The notes: generated from the letters alone by a model not told the origin. DNA of 64,000 nucleotides from Marthasterias glacialis (GCA_911728455.2 OU452226.1:19795938-19859937); one strand, 5' to 3'; shown: positions 1 to 11,597, numbered from the stretch's first letter. Translations and numbers: made by a program.

Positions 1-2727
1 CATAGATTTACACATCAGTCGATCTACAAACTCTCTATTATTAGCGGCATTCCTCAAGTCAACATTAATTCACTAGAGTCATAGATTTACACATCAGTCG
101 ATCTACAAACTCTCTATTATTAGCGGCATTCCTCAAGTCAAGATTAATTCACTAGAGTCATAGATTTACACGTCAGTCGATCTACAAACTCTCTATTATT
201 AGCGGCATTCCTCAAGTCAAGATTAATTCACTAGAGTCATAGATTTACACGTCAGTCGATCTACAAACTCTCTATTATTAGCGGCATTCCTCAAGTCAAG
301 ATTAATTCACTAGAGTCATAGATTTACACATCAGTCGATCTACAAACTCTCTATTATTAGCGGCATTCCTCAAGTCAACATTAATTCACTAGAGTCATAG
401 ATTTACACATCAGTCGATCTACAAACTCTCTATTATTAGCGGCATTCCTCAAGTCAAGATTAATTCACTAGAGTCATAGATTTACACGTCAGTCGATCTA
501 CAAACTCTCTATTATTAGCGGCATTCCTCAAGTCAAGATTAATTCACTAGAGTCATAGATTTACACGTCAGTCGATCTACAAACTCTCTATTATTAGCGG
601 CATTCCTCAAGTCAAGATTAATTCACTAGAGTCATAGATTTACACGTCAGTCGATCTACAAACTCTCTATTATTAGCGGCATTCCTCAAGTCAAGATTAA
701 TTCACTAGAGTCATAGATTTACACGTCAGTCGATCTACAAACTCTCTATTATTAGCGGCATTCCTCAAGTCAAGATTAATTCACTAGAGTCATAGATTTA
801 CACATCAGTCGATCTACAAACTCTCTATTATTAGCGGCATTCCTCAAGTCAACATTAATTCACTAGAGTCATAGATTTACACATCAGTCGATCTACAAAC
901 TCTCTATTATTAGCGGCATTCCTCAAGTCAACATTAATTCACTAGAGTCATAGATTTACACGTCAGTCGATCTACAAACTCTCTATTATTAGCGGCATTC
1001 CTCAAGTCAAGATTAATTCACTGGAGTCATAGATTTACACATCAGTCGATCTACAAACTCTCTATTATTAGCGGCATTCCTCAAGTCAAGATTAATTCAC
1101 TGGAGTCATAGATTTACACATCAGTCGATCTACAAACTCTCTATTATTAGCGGCGTTCCTCAAGTCAACATTAATTCACTAGAGTCATAGATTTACACGT
1201 CAGTCGATCTACAAACTCTCTATTATTAGCGGCATTCCTCAAGTCAAGATTAATTCACTGGAGTCATAGATTTACACATCAGTCGATCTACAAACTCTCT
1301 ATTATTAGCGGCATTCCTCAAGTCAACATTAATTCACTAGAGTCATAGATTTACACATCAGTCGATCTACAAACTCTCTATTATTAGCGGCATTCCTCAA
1401 GTCAACATTAATTCACTAGAGTCATAGATTTACACGTCAGTCGATCTACAAACTCTCTATTATTAGCGGCATTCCTCAAGTCAAGATTAATTCACTGGAG
1501 TCATAGATTTACACATCAGTCGATCTACAAACTCTCTATTATTAGCGGCATTCCTCAAGTCAAGATTAATTCACTGGAGTCATAGATTTACACATCAGTC
1601 GATCTACAAACTCTCTATTATTAGCGGCATTCCTCAAGTCAACATTAATTCACTAGAGTCATAGATTTACACGTCAGTCGATCTACAAACTCTCTATTAT
1701 TAGCGGCATTCCTCAAGTCAACATTAATTCACTAGAGTCATAGATTTACACGTCAGTCGATCTACAAACTCTCTATTATTAGCGGCATTCCTCAAGTCAA
1801 GATTAATTCACTGGAGTCATAGATTTACACATCAGTCGATCTACAAACTCTCTATTATTAGCGGCATTCCTCAAGTCAAGATTAATTCACTAGAGTCATA
1901 GATTTACACGTCAGTCGATCTACAAACTCTCTATTATTAGCGGCATTCCTCAAGTCAACATTAATTCACTAGAGTCATAGATTTACACGTCAGTCGATCT
2001 ACAAACTCTATTATTAGCGGCATTCCTCAAGTCAAGATTAATTCACTAGAGTCATAGATTTACACGTCAGTCGATCCACAAACTCTCTATTATTAGCGGC
2101 ATTCCTCAAGTCAACATTAATTCACTAGAGTCATAGATTTACACGTCAGTCGATCTACAAACTCACTATTATTAGCGGCATTCCTCAAGTCAAGATTAAT
2201 TCACTAGAGTCATAGATTTACACGTCAGTCGATCTACAAACTCTCTATTATTAGCGGCATTCCTCAAGTCAAAATTAATTCACTAGAGTCATAGATTTAC
2301 ACATCAGTCGATCTACAAACTCTCTATTATTAGCGGCATTCCTCAAGTCAAGATTAATTCACTAGAGTCATAGATTTACACGTCAGTCGATCCACAAACT
2401 CTCTATTATTAGCGGCATTCCTCAAGTCAACATTAATTCACTAGAGTCATAGATTTACACGTCAGTCGATCTACAAACTCACTATTATTAGCGGCATTCC
2501 TCAAGTCAAGATTAATTCACTAGAGTCATAGATTTACACGTCAGTCGATCTACAAACTCTCTATTATTAGCGGCATTCCTCAAGTCAAAATTAATTCACT
2601 AGAGTCATAGATTTACACATCAGTCGATCTACAAACTCTCTATTATTAGCGGCATTCCTCAAGTCAAGATTAATTCACTAGAGTCATAGATTTACACGTC
2701 AGTCGATCTACAAACTCTCTATTATTA
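1..2727. repeat. 79-bp satellite DNA array
   Basis: A 79-bp unit repeats head to tail from the first base to about 2727, roughly 34.5 copies; the array runs off the left edge, so its true length is unknown. Copies are almost identical. Variable sites are A/G in 'ACRTCAGTC', C/G/A in 'TCAANATTAATT' and A/G in 'CACTRGAGTC'. One unit near 2000 lacks 2 bp. Private variants (a C in 'TCGATCCACA' at 2071 and 2387; 'ACTCACTATT' at 2161 and 2477; 'AAAATTAATT' at 2271 and 2587) recur exactly 316 bp apart, showing a four-unit higher-order repeat. There is no long ORF. The array ends abruptly inside a unit next to non-repetitive DNA. Confidence 0.98.
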
Positions 2728-2998
2728 CAACCACACAAAAATACATGTAAAACATGCCTCTTCTTTCTCACCACCGGCTTCTATTTCACTTCATTAACCC
2801 TCCTACTGTCTGACCATTCAATATCATCCAATATGGTTTTGAATGATGAACTATGCCAGCCTGCAATATGATATCATGTGGTGACTGAATACTATGCATA
2901 CGGTACACAGTCAGTTATGTACGGTTGCCCCCAACATACAACCCGTGCAGTTGAATATTTCAAATGGTTGGGGACTCACTGGAAAATGTTACTTAAGA
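2728..2998. other. Unannotated spacer between satellite and MITE
   Basis: This is single-copy-looking, AT-rich DNA. It was searched on the minus strand for a fourth exon of the ependymin-related gene and none was recognised. No other feature is seen. Confidence 0.5.
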
Positions 2999-3235
2999 GC
3001 ACGGCCCTCACATGGCAAAACAATGCAATTCGAAAATGGGCATTTTGAGAAAAACGACAACAAAACTTTCAAAAATGCCAAATAAGCCTCGAGACAGATG
3101 GCTGTATCTCGGAAACGGAGCAACGTACAGAATTGAGACTAGAAGTGAAGAGCGTCCTCATTTAACCCAGAAAATGCATCAATCTCAAAACCACAAAAAA
3201 TTGAGTTACATTGTTTTGCCATATGAGGGCCGTGC
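2999..3235. mobile_element. MITE with ~27-bp terminal inverted repeats
   Basis: The left end, 'GCACGGCCCTCACATGGCAA' and on to 3026, is mirrored at 3209-3235 with one mismatch. The element is 237 bp with no coding capacity of its own. Flanks show no clear target duplication. Type II non-autonomous element is an inference from the inverted ends. Confidence 0.7.
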
Positions 3236-3263
3236 AGCAGGAGGGGCTTACTTGTAAGGTATC

Positions 3264-3400
3264 AGAGGTGGATTTCACAAAACTAGTCCTAACTTAATAG
3301 GACTAGTCCTAACTTATGACAAGTCATATAAGTTAGGACTAGTTACTCATCCTAACTCGAGATAAGACTTGTCCTAGCACTTTGTGAAATCCACACCTGG
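3264..3400. mobile_element. Palindromic MITE, 'GTGGATTTCACAAA' family, copy 1
   Basis: The ends read 'AGGTGGATTTCACAAA' on the left and the reverse complement of 'CCAGGTGTGGATTTCACAAA' on the right; the interior is built from 'AGTCCTAACTTA' in both orientations. A second close copy is at 59233-59370, and a more diverged relative at 49590-49752. It lies just past exon 3 of the minus-strand ependymin-related gene. Confidence 0.8.
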
Positions 3401-3536
3401 ACAATGATTTGCAAAAAAATACAAACCCCCAAAACACTGATAATAGCCTAAAGTCAAGATCTATTCGTCATGCATGAGAGTTTTATGGCAGTCTGATAAA
3501 TGAATATGAACTATAAAAAAATGGGGGAAAACTCAC

Positions 3537-6500
3537 CTGGAATGCATTGTGTCATGTTAGCAGAGGTATATGGCACTTTTTGACAAGTGCTGCTTTTCTC
3601 ATCAATGATGTATTCGACTCCCTGCAAAACAAAACTGACTTATCAAAGAGAGGCTATCAAATTTGTACAGTTAGGGGTTTGGGTCGGGTGGAGGAGGAGG
3701 GAGCCAATCAAATGCAAACATTTGATTAATTTAAGGGAGAGGGGCTGACGATCCACTCTTCTAGATCATATCATTCACTGCATATATTCTTCAAATTTTT
3801 ATCAAATTTCCACTAATTTCCACATTTAGTTTCCCTGAATAGAAAATCATGAAAAATTATTATTTAGTTTCATTACTTCATTTCATTTGACCATACAAAA
3901 TGTAGAAATGCTCGATTCCTGCCACCGTTTTGCTATAAACACACGTCACGTGATATGATTTTGAGATGCGTGTGAGTTGCGTGGTATTGATACGCCGCGT
4001 TCACAGCATGAACGCACAGTGTAGTCGAGCTCATAGCGTTGTCCGGGTTCTATTTCTATGGATTTGACACGCCTTTCGTTAGTTCCCTAACCTTTTAATG
4101 CAAATACAATCGGCGTGTCGTGGCCGAGCGGTTAAGAGCACCGGACACAAGCTCTGGTGTTTCTGATCAGCAGAGAGTGGGTTCGAGTCCCGGTCTTGAC
4201 ACTTGTGTCCGTAAGCAAGACACTTACATGTAACCATTATTGCTTCTGATGGGACATAAAGCCGTTGGTCCTGTGTGTTGTGTAATGCACATAAAAGAAC
4301 CCAGTATAATTATCGTAAAGAGAAGGGTTTGCCCCAGTGTTTCTGGCATGGTCTGGCAGCAATACGCGCCACCTCACCTTGTATCGCTTTCAAGGTGCTG
4401 CATTATGGTGCCTTCTTCTCATAAAATCATTCGTAACAATCTCCACTCCACCAGATTTGATAATTCGGCACCAGGAGTGTCATTTATGACAGACATGGCG
4501 CATTAATGTACACTATTATTATTATTATTCTTTTTATTATTATTACTATTGTTATTATTATTATACTGGCCATCCACTTGATCAATACAATGTATTTCTT
4601 CTCACCTTGTTGTAGTCATAGATCACACGAAACTTGTAAACTTGAGTTCCTACATAATTAATGACTAATTCTCCAAATCGTTTGTTGGTGAAATCTAATG
4701 CCATCTTAATGGATTGCCCAACTGCGACACCTTTACCACTTTCTTCTATGCCAACCAGCTGATCTAAGTATTAAAATAATTAAAGTAAGAAAGCATGAAT
4801 TGATGTAAGATCTTGCTACTCATGTTCTGAGGCCAATTTCATAGAGCTGCTTTTATAAACAGAAAAAGTAGCTACCCACAACAAAATTATGCATATACCA
4901 GAATAAGGTTACCAGCCAAACTACCATGTCACATGTACAATTTGTGAATGGTATCCTGCTCATTTCTGCTTAGCAGAAAAATTTTAAGCAATATTTTCTG
5001 CTTAAGCATCAAATATGAAATTGAGCCCAGATGGGTTGAAGTATCTGTTCCATCATATCTCCGAGACTGATAATAGACCAATCCATTAAGCCCCGCCCCT
5101 TACATGTTGATCAATGACAGCCTTCATTGACACCGAAAGTCAGACAAAAGTCCCACACAATAAAATCCTAATAGAAAATGTAAACTTACGTGCGCATACT
5201 TAGTGTGCGCACGTTCATTTCGTGCAGTTTGGCGCTGAAGAGACGTACAATGTGCTGCCCATGTGTACAGAGGTGATGTAGCCAATACTGTGATTGGTCA
5301 ATAGGTTTAGGGGGCGGGGCTTAATGGATCGGTCTGTTGACCATCAAAGAACCTGTCCGTAAGTTATCCTCTTGTTCCCAGACTTAAGCCTTTTTTCTGA
5401 GTCGCAAGCACAGCGGCTGGTGCTTGTAAAAAGGCACACAACTTTTTTTTTTATCGACGCACATCGCATGGACATGCACCTGTGTTGTAGTCAGGTACTT
5501 GTTTTGGCCAAGTGCAAAAGTGGCCAAGTAGTACTTGAGTACGTGACCTTGTACAAGATCAAGTACAAGTATAGGTATCCGAGTACAAAAATGTAACAGG
5601 AGATGGATACCTGTGAGGGCAGAGATGGTTCTTGTGATTGATTGAGCTCAGGTCAATGGAAGTAGATTACTAGTTTCTCATGTGATTTTGGCCCCGCACC
5701 CAAAATTCTCATTACCAAAATAGCATTATTTTGCACACACAAAAAACGGGGATAGTCCCTGTACACTGTGCGCCGTGGTGTGTTGTTTATTTGGAACCGG
5801 CATTAACGCGATGGTGACATCAAACGCGCTTCTCACACTGTGTTTGTCAGGTGCGACTACATGTATTCAACTCGCGGAGTTCGAAATAAACACTAAACAA
5901 TGGCGCACAGGGCAGATTCAACATGGCGCATATTACTGTGAAAAGGGTTTATTAACAAACACAAGACCAACAGTGTAAATTATGAGCCCTGAATGGTGGA
6001 AGTTGGATATAGATACGGCAAGTTTGCCGGCATGTTTATAAAAAAAAAACTAGAGGATGGAAATGAATTTAGGGTAGGGGCCTACTCCCTTCCAAAACAA
6101 TGCCTGCTAAGATTTAAAATACCATTGTCAATTTCGGGTTAAACGAAGAAAAGTTTACTTGAGCGAGATTTCAACCTATGGCCTCTGGCGTTTATGTGCT
6201 GGTGCTCTATGAATACTAACTGAGCTAACTAGCCCTTTGTTTGCATAGTTGGAGGTCTCCCTATTCTGTCAATATTTGTGTTTGGGGGGCGCCACTCAGA
6301 ATGTCAACAGTCTACTGCCAAATAACCAGGAATCACACCCAGTTACTGCTACAACCTGGGAATCTGCATTCAAGGGAATCACCTTAGAATAACACATGTA
6401 TGCCTGAGAAGTATCAATGGGGATGCAATAGACCCAGTAACTGGGAAGCAGGCTGTACTCCTTTTTTTTTTTGATTTTGACTTTATCGGTCGTACTAAAA

Positions 6501-8104
6501 AAAAAGGAGTACACTGTACTCCTTTTTTTTTTTAGATATTGACTTTATCGGTCCTAGCTAGTACGACCGATAAAGTCAAAATCTCAAAAAAAAAAAGGAG
6601 TACAGCGCCCCAGTTACTGGGTCTAGGAATGCGACTATTTTTAAAAACATCAATCAAACAATTATATTTAAGTTGAAATAAAAGAAAAAATTAAATTAGC
6701 TGTTGCAAACTGCTTACCAACCACAAGGATCCGTTCTTTAAATGCAATTTATTTTAATGGCCTCATGTTTCAGCCCTAGCAGAGTCTTTCTCAAAGACTA
6801 AACCTTAAGTTAAGTTAAGAATAGTAACACTAAAGACCCAATAACTGGGGCGCTGTACTCTTTTTTTTTTTTTTTTAGATTTAGACATTATTGGTCGTAC
6901 TTGCACGACCGAAAATGTCAAAACCTATATAAAAAAAAGGAGTAAAGCGCCCCACTATAGTTGGAGGCCGGTCATCTCGCCCCCAAACACTCTCGCCCCC
7001 AACAAACTCGCCCCCAACAATCTCGCCCCCAAACAATCTCGCCCCCAGCCTTTGACAATCTCGCCCCCTGACAATCTCGCCCCCAAACAAAGTCGCCCCC
7101 TGACAATCTGAAGAAAAAATTGGAAAAATCGTAACCATGATGAAGTTAATAAAGTGTTCACTTAGAGTCGATTTCGAAAATAAAGGAAAATGCGTAAATT
7201 AAAAAACAAAGAATATGTAAATTATCTCCCTCGTAGTAAGGAATGGTACATGTTGTTGTTAAGATGTTCTGTGATTTCTTATTGAAAATTGTCTCTCACT
7301 TCTTTGTTGTGATTTTTCAATACCCTTCTCAAACTTCGTTCAGTGGATAATTATAAGCCGATACTTTTCTGACAAAATATCATACAAGTTTTTGACAGCA
7401 TTGCGACAACATCTCCAATCAATTAATTTCTAAGTTTACACCGTAAGTCATCAGAACTTCCAGTCATCATCAGGGGGCGACTTTGTTTGGGGGCGAGATT
7501 GTCAGGGGGCGAGATTGTCAAAGGCTGGGGGCGAGATTGTTTGGGGGCGAGATCGTTGGGGGCGAGATTGTTGGGGGCGAGAGTGTTTGGGGGCGAGATG
7601 ACCAGCATCCCTATAGTTACTGGGTCTAGTAACACTACATACTTTTAAGTAATACTAGGGCCTACTTGACATTTTAAATTTACATAACTATTATTAACAT
7701 GATTACATAGTTGTATAAAATGATTGTTTTCCCTGACAACGGCGCGATCGTCACCGACTCTGGAGGAGGAGCCAGACTTACGATGGAGGAGGACTGAGGA
7801 CGACAACAATTAGACCCAGTAACTGGGGCGCTGTATCCCTTTTTTGAGATTTTGACATTATCGCTAGTAGTAGCATGGTTGTAGTAGTCAACCGATAATG
7901 TCAAAATCTCAAAAAAGGAGTACTGCGCCCCAGTTACTGGGTCGATAAATATAATGCGATCATTTTAAATTGCAACTAAATTTTACATTACTTACCAGCT
8001 TCCAGCTCAAATTGATCTGCGACACAACATTTAGGAGGGGTTGGCTGTGCAGAGATTCCAGCCACTACAGCTACCAACAAAATCACCACAGCAGGCTTCA
8101 TCAT
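3537..8104 (-). CDS. Ependymin-related secreted glycoprotein, partial (exons 1-3)
   Basis: Minus-strand gene; coding exons 8104-7996, 4763-4606 and 3621-3537 join in frame with consensus GT-AG borders (donors GTAAGT, GTGAGA, GTGAGT). The start is the first of two ATGs (8104 and 8101). The 117-residue product seen here begins with a hydrophobic signal peptide ending near 'AGISA', then an adjacent Cys pair (residues 26-27), a Cys at 102, an N-linked sequon Asn111-Met-Thr and Cys115. This Cys and sequon layout matches ependymin / MERP family proteins, which are secreted, calcium-binding, lipid-pocket glycoproteins. Exon 2 has the same length (158 bp) and phases as in the plus-strand paralogue at 12657. 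The remaining exons (expected three) are not between 3537 and 2728, so they lie past the satellite or are lost. No frameshift is seen in the part present. Confidence 0.88.
4113..4563 (+). mobile_element. tRNA-derived SINE, family A, copy 1
   Basis: The head resembles a Ser/Leu-type tRNA with A box 'TGGCCGAGCGGTTAAGAGCA' and B box 'GGGTTCGAGTCCC'. It is followed by a body containing 'GGACATAAAGCCG' and 'GCACATAAAAGAACCCAG', and an (ATT)n tail. The same body is found at 50887-51310 (-), 52912-53515, 56362-56755 and, as a fragment, 60382-60512 (-). It sits in intron 2 of the minus-strand ependymin-related gene. A working tRNA gene is unlikely because the acceptor stem does not close properly. 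Confidence 0.88.
4830..5030. repeat. Palindromic repeat with 'CAATTTCATAGAGCTGCT' ends
   Basis: It starts 'GGCCAATTTCATAGAGCTGC' and ends with the loosely inverted 'ATGAAATTGAGCCC'. Interior words such as 'TTCTGCTTAGCAGAAAA' are palindromic. Related ends occur near 48640 and at 49075-49368. It is intronic in the minus-strand gene. Confidence 0.6.
5071..5339. mobile_element. MITE, 'GACCGATCCATTAAGCCCCG' family, copy 1
   Basis: Left end 'AATAGACCAATCCATTAAGC' and right end 'GGCTTAATGGATCGGTCT' are inverted. The interior has CCAAT-like words in both orientations ('CCAATACTGTGATTGGTCA'). The same ends occur at 14108-14350, 18512-18977, 20032-20228 and 52993-53053. Confidence 0.75.
6130..6290 (-). 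mobile_element. tRNA-derived SINE, family C, copy 1
   Basis: Read on the minus strand it has 'GGGAGACCTCCAAC', then an A box 'TTAGCTCAGTTAGTA' and a B-box-like 'GGTTGAAATCTC'. It is homologous to the plus-strand copy at 47176-47300. The A box is of the Val/Ile/Ala type. Degenerate stems argue against a functional tRNA. Confidence 0.65.
6431..6623. mobile_element. Palindromic MITE, 'GACCCAGTAACTGGGGCGC' family, copy 1
   Basis: The ends are 'GACCCAGTAACTGG' and its inverse, flanked by TA on both sides. Inside are poly-A/T runs and inverted 'GACTTTATCGGTCGTAC' words. This copy has an extra internal duplication of the 'TACTCC' plus poly-T block. Confidence 0.8.
6693..6801. repeat. Dispersed repeat, also at 43357-43466
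   Basis: About 110 bp starting 'AAATTAGCTGTTGCAAACTG' and ending in 'AGCAGAGTCTTTCTCAAAG' is shared with 43357-43466 in the CENPJ gene, both on the plus strand and roughly 85% alike by eye. It may be the 3' end of a retroelement, but no coding part is attached. Confidence 0.65.
6835..7626. mobile_element. 'GACCCAGTAACTGGGG' MITE copy 2, split by an insertion
   Basis: The left end 'GACCCAATAACTGGGGCGC' and right end 'TTACTGGGTC' belong to the same family as 6431-6623. The element is interrupted at 6963-7610 by another transposon. Outside the ends, the 11-bp string TAGTAACACTA occurs at 6822-6832 and 7627-7637, a likely target duplication with two stray bases on the left. Confidence 0.8.
6963..7610. 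mobile_element. 648-bp DNA transposon nested in MITE, 8-bp target duplication
   Basis: CTATAGTT stands on both sides (6955-6962 and 7611-7618). The inverted ends begin 'GGAGGCCGGTCATCTCGCCC' (left) and 'GGATGCTGGTCATCTCGCCC' (right, reversed) and continue for over 100 bp as iterated 'CTCGCCCCCAAACAAT'-like subunits of about 15-17 bp. The middle (about 7110-7440) is AT-rich and non-coding. An 8-bp duplication with GG-initial ends would suit the Merlin superfamily; hAT also makes 8-bp duplications. The superfamily is inference only. Confidence 0.85.
7813..7943. mobile_element. 'GACCCAGTAACTGGGGCGC' MITE copy 3
   Basis: A compact 131-bp intact copy: 'GACCCAGTAACTGGGGCGCT' at the left, its inverse at the right, arms carrying 'GATTTTGACATTATCG' in both orientations, and a short loop. 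It lies 53 bp downstream of the donor of ependymin-related exon 1 on the minus strand. Confidence 0.85.
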
Positions 8105-8264
8105 GTTGTCTAAGATCGAGAATAAAAATGTTATTGTTAAAAAAATAATTGGACCCCTGTACAGTTCGAGTTGCCAATAAAAATGGGTTTCGAATTCCTA
8201 TGAATGATTTAACTGTCTCTATCTGAAACCAAGACGCTCAATCACCCCGGTCTTTATTTGTGCT

Positions 8265-8274
8265 GTATATATAC
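8265..8274 (-). promoter_or_regulatory. Candidate TATA box for the minus-strand ependymin-related gene
   Basis: 'GTATATATAC' lies about 160 bp upstream of the ATG at 8104, which would place transcription start near 8235-8240 and give a 5' UTR of about 130 nt. A splice-acceptor-like 'TTAG' sits 5 bp before the ATG, so a spliced upstream exon is an alternative. Position-based inference only. Confidence 0.35.
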
Positions 8275-11200
8275 GATTTTCATGGCCAAATTGCAATGGT
8301 AATTTGCTAGTACTCGGACGGTGAAGAGTACGTCTACCGTCACCTTGACAACTACTAGTCTATATAGAATTTAGAAAGGTAAGGTAAAATTCCATGAAGC
8401 GCCAGCCATTCCATCAGAAACTCGTGATCATATCTGGTGAGTCGCCGTCACATGTTTAACACCAAAAGAAAAGAAGAAAACAAATAGAGCAAGGTTCATT
8501 TATGTTTTGTTATTTCATCATTATCTTGCAACATACAAACCTTAAATCAAGATCCCAATCTGCTTAGATAAATCATAGAGGAAGAAAATAAATGATGTAA
8601 GTTAACGCAATATTACCTGTTTTGGATTAAAAAGGCATTCAGCTTCCGTTTGTTATTGTTTCTGAAAAAATTGCTACAACTACTTTTCAACGACAGAGGG
8701 CGGCATTTCAGAATAGTAAAATCATGGCGCGGTCTTTTCAACTCAAGTCGTGTTTCGGAAATGAATTTGTTTTCAATTTACAATTTTTGCGTCTAAAACT
8801 AACAAAGTAACAACACTCAATAAATACCAACCTGTACCTCGACCAGGATGTTTTGGCGTGACGGTCTCGCGACGGAAATGTTTCCGCAACCGATTTTTTT
8901 TCACGTTTTCAACCCTTTAGAATTGTTCAAACTTCCTGTTCCTAGCTGGATATATTCTTCAACCCTTCTAAGTTCTACTAGATAGGTAAGGATCAGAGTT
9001 TACTTAATTGAATTCCATGGATATAAAGTGACAACCGGATACGGCATTTTAGCCCTCTCGACCACCAAGGTGTAAAGTAAATGTAAGTTATTTGCTCATT
9101 TTACTTCCGTCAACCTTGGCTTTTGTTTTGCCTAGTTCTGCCCTGCAATTTTGCACGCTCTATGCCGAGTTTACCATAATGTTACTTTTATTATAGGCGT
9201 ACGAGCCAGTGGGACAAGGGGCATTCATTCTGCTGTGCCCCCATTGAGTGATACAGTGGGGAAAATTCGGGCAAAACAAGAAGAAGAAAGGGGGAAAAGG
9301 GACTTTTTATTAGAAATTGGTACTTGTGATTTTATCTGATTAAAAATTGGGGCAAATCGACCCCTCCCCCCCCCCCCTCTTAACCAAAGAGTCCCCATAC
9401 GCTTATCAAGTTTCTTTAGCCCAGTATGCTATGGCCCCAAACAACGCTTTTTGTTATTATTACTAGGACTTGTTAATATTTGTTACCTTTTAAGTTCGTT
9501 AGTTGTTTGCCCTGCCTACGTCATATGTTGATCCTGTTGTTAAACTTTAGTAATTTTTTAATTTTAGTCTCACCCACCCTTTTAATTTGGCCAAATGTTT
9601 GACTCAGATTCAGAATGAAAGAGGGATTTTTTTTGTCACAACAGAATGTTATTTACACACAATAATTATCCTCTATGCAATATAGTGTAATCAAGTAACT
9701 TTCACTTTCAGTTTCTGGTTCAAAGGCCGATGTAGATTTTGCAACATCTGTTATTAGTTAACATTACTCAAAAAATGATATGCAAATCACAGCGCCCTTC
9801 TATATAGACTGAATTTAACAATAGCACATAGTTATGATGTTTACCTGTTATTTTTTGTTTTAACTTTACACATGATTCAATTCAACTCAAAAAAAATTTT
9901 GTTCATCCTAGATGATCCAATTACAAGAGATGGGACAGCCCCAAATTTAAAACAAAAACAGCTAAGGGCTTAAAAAGTAGTAAACAAATTTACGTTACAT
10001 ATTTACATAAACAAATTTACAAAGATGAGACAATGGTGGTGAACCAACCCTCACAAAAGTTAACATTGCACTTGAAAAAACGGATGGGTACAAGTGCAGA
10101 ATATCAACCATTAAGAAGGTTGGCTGCTACTGGAACAAAAGATAATGTATTAATGACTTTTGAGTTTGTTCGTTTTGTTCTGTTCGAAAACAAAATGCGG
10201 ATATTTTTTGATCAAAAGGCTTTACGGTCTCGACAACAAGTTAGGCCTACGTGGTCAACTGACGACCTATCTTTTGAACGAATCATCATACTGTTGACTT
10301 GTCTAACTGAAAGGATACCCGTGTGGAGTCCACTCAGTCAACCGCCCTGGTATAAATATTGATATTAAAACCCTAACTCCCCAGAGTGATTTACTAGGAT
10401 CCTTCCCCACTTTAACAAATTCCAATACCATATGGTAACTTAACACCCAAACTGTGGTACTCTGATTATAGTGGTATGCCTGAACCCATGTAAAGCATGA
10501 TCAGTTTACTCATGCAGTCCCCAGTCCAACACAGGGATATGTTTTCAACCATCACCATCTTTAAACCGTGGACATTTTGGGTAAATCTGTGAACATTTTC
10601 TAGTTTTTGATCTTGCCAATAGTGGCTGTAACAGGTATGGACCGCTGTACCAGTGCAGGGTTAAGTTAAAAAAATTCCTTGACATGGCGTGGAGTATTCC
10701 CTTGAGGAATAATGTCTGGGTTCCATAGCCAGCGTGTTCTTTGTGTGAAAAAATTGTGGAAGAGTGTACATTAATGAATTTATTTGTATAACTGGTCAGG
10801 TTACAAAATGAAAATACACTGAGAACTATAGGCCTTTAGTAAATGAAATAAAGTCTGAAATAGAACTCTCTCTCTTTTTTTTTTATTTTTTTTTTTTTAG
10901 ACAATACATTATTCAGTTATTTGCTGAGCACAGCTCATAAAATGCTTGAACAAACATCGGCTATAGATACATCGGTACATAAATCAACGTATCCAGTCCA
11001 CTATGTATGTGGAAACAGATTTGGCTTTTTGCAAATTCTCGTCTAATGTATTTATGCTTTGAGAAAAGGCATGTATTTAATGTTGTCTTTAGTAACACAG
11101 AATATAGTATTTTAACTGAAGAGACGAATTCGTTTGTCTAATGACCTCTCTCAGGAAGGTGTTGTGCGTTGTTTAGCCAAGTACCGTTTTTTAGAAGTTG

Positions 11201-11450
11201 AAAGAAATTCGTTCTACATTTATAGTTGGAAAGGAATGCTCTTACATATTTACTCTTCTGTCGAGATGTACTATGTACATTTTATTTGTATCATTTTGTT
11301 GTAACCCTTCCCTAGAGATGATAGACTAACCCTCCTGACCACATGGGTCACTTTTGTAGTTTCTTCCAGCTTCTTCTGGAGGGAAGGGGGGAAACTTGCA
11401 GGTTTCTTCAAATCTTTCCAAAAGAAACTAGTTTATCCCTTTAGAAAACA

Positions 11451-11597
11451 ACTGCAGTCGAATTCACGACGTGCTAAGATCAATCTTAAGATGAGTAATA
11501 TGAATCAATCTTAATTGCTCTGGAAAGTGTGATGTCACAAGTCTCTATGTATCTTAAAATTAGGATGATTCCTAAGATAGGAAGAGTTGTGGGATGT
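11451..11597. repeat. Dispersed element related to 49590-49752 (inverted)
   Basis: The string from 'GCAGTCGAATTCAC' through 'ATCTTAAGATGAGTA' and 'AATCAATCTTAATTGCT' to 'GATTCCTAAGATAGGAAGAG' matches, in reverse orientation, the element at 49590-49752. Both copies keep similar length, so it is probably a MITE, distantly like the 'GTGGATTTCACAAA' elements. Confidence 0.6.

Noticed and set aside
1..2727. Possible CRISPR array
   Set aside because: The whole 79-bp unit repeats with no unique spacers, and the surrounding genes are intron-containing animal genes; this is a satellite.
4115..4200. Functional tRNA-Ser or tRNA-Leu gene
   Set aside because: Good A and B boxes but the acceptor stem does not pair, and the same head plus body recurs five times; it is a SINE.
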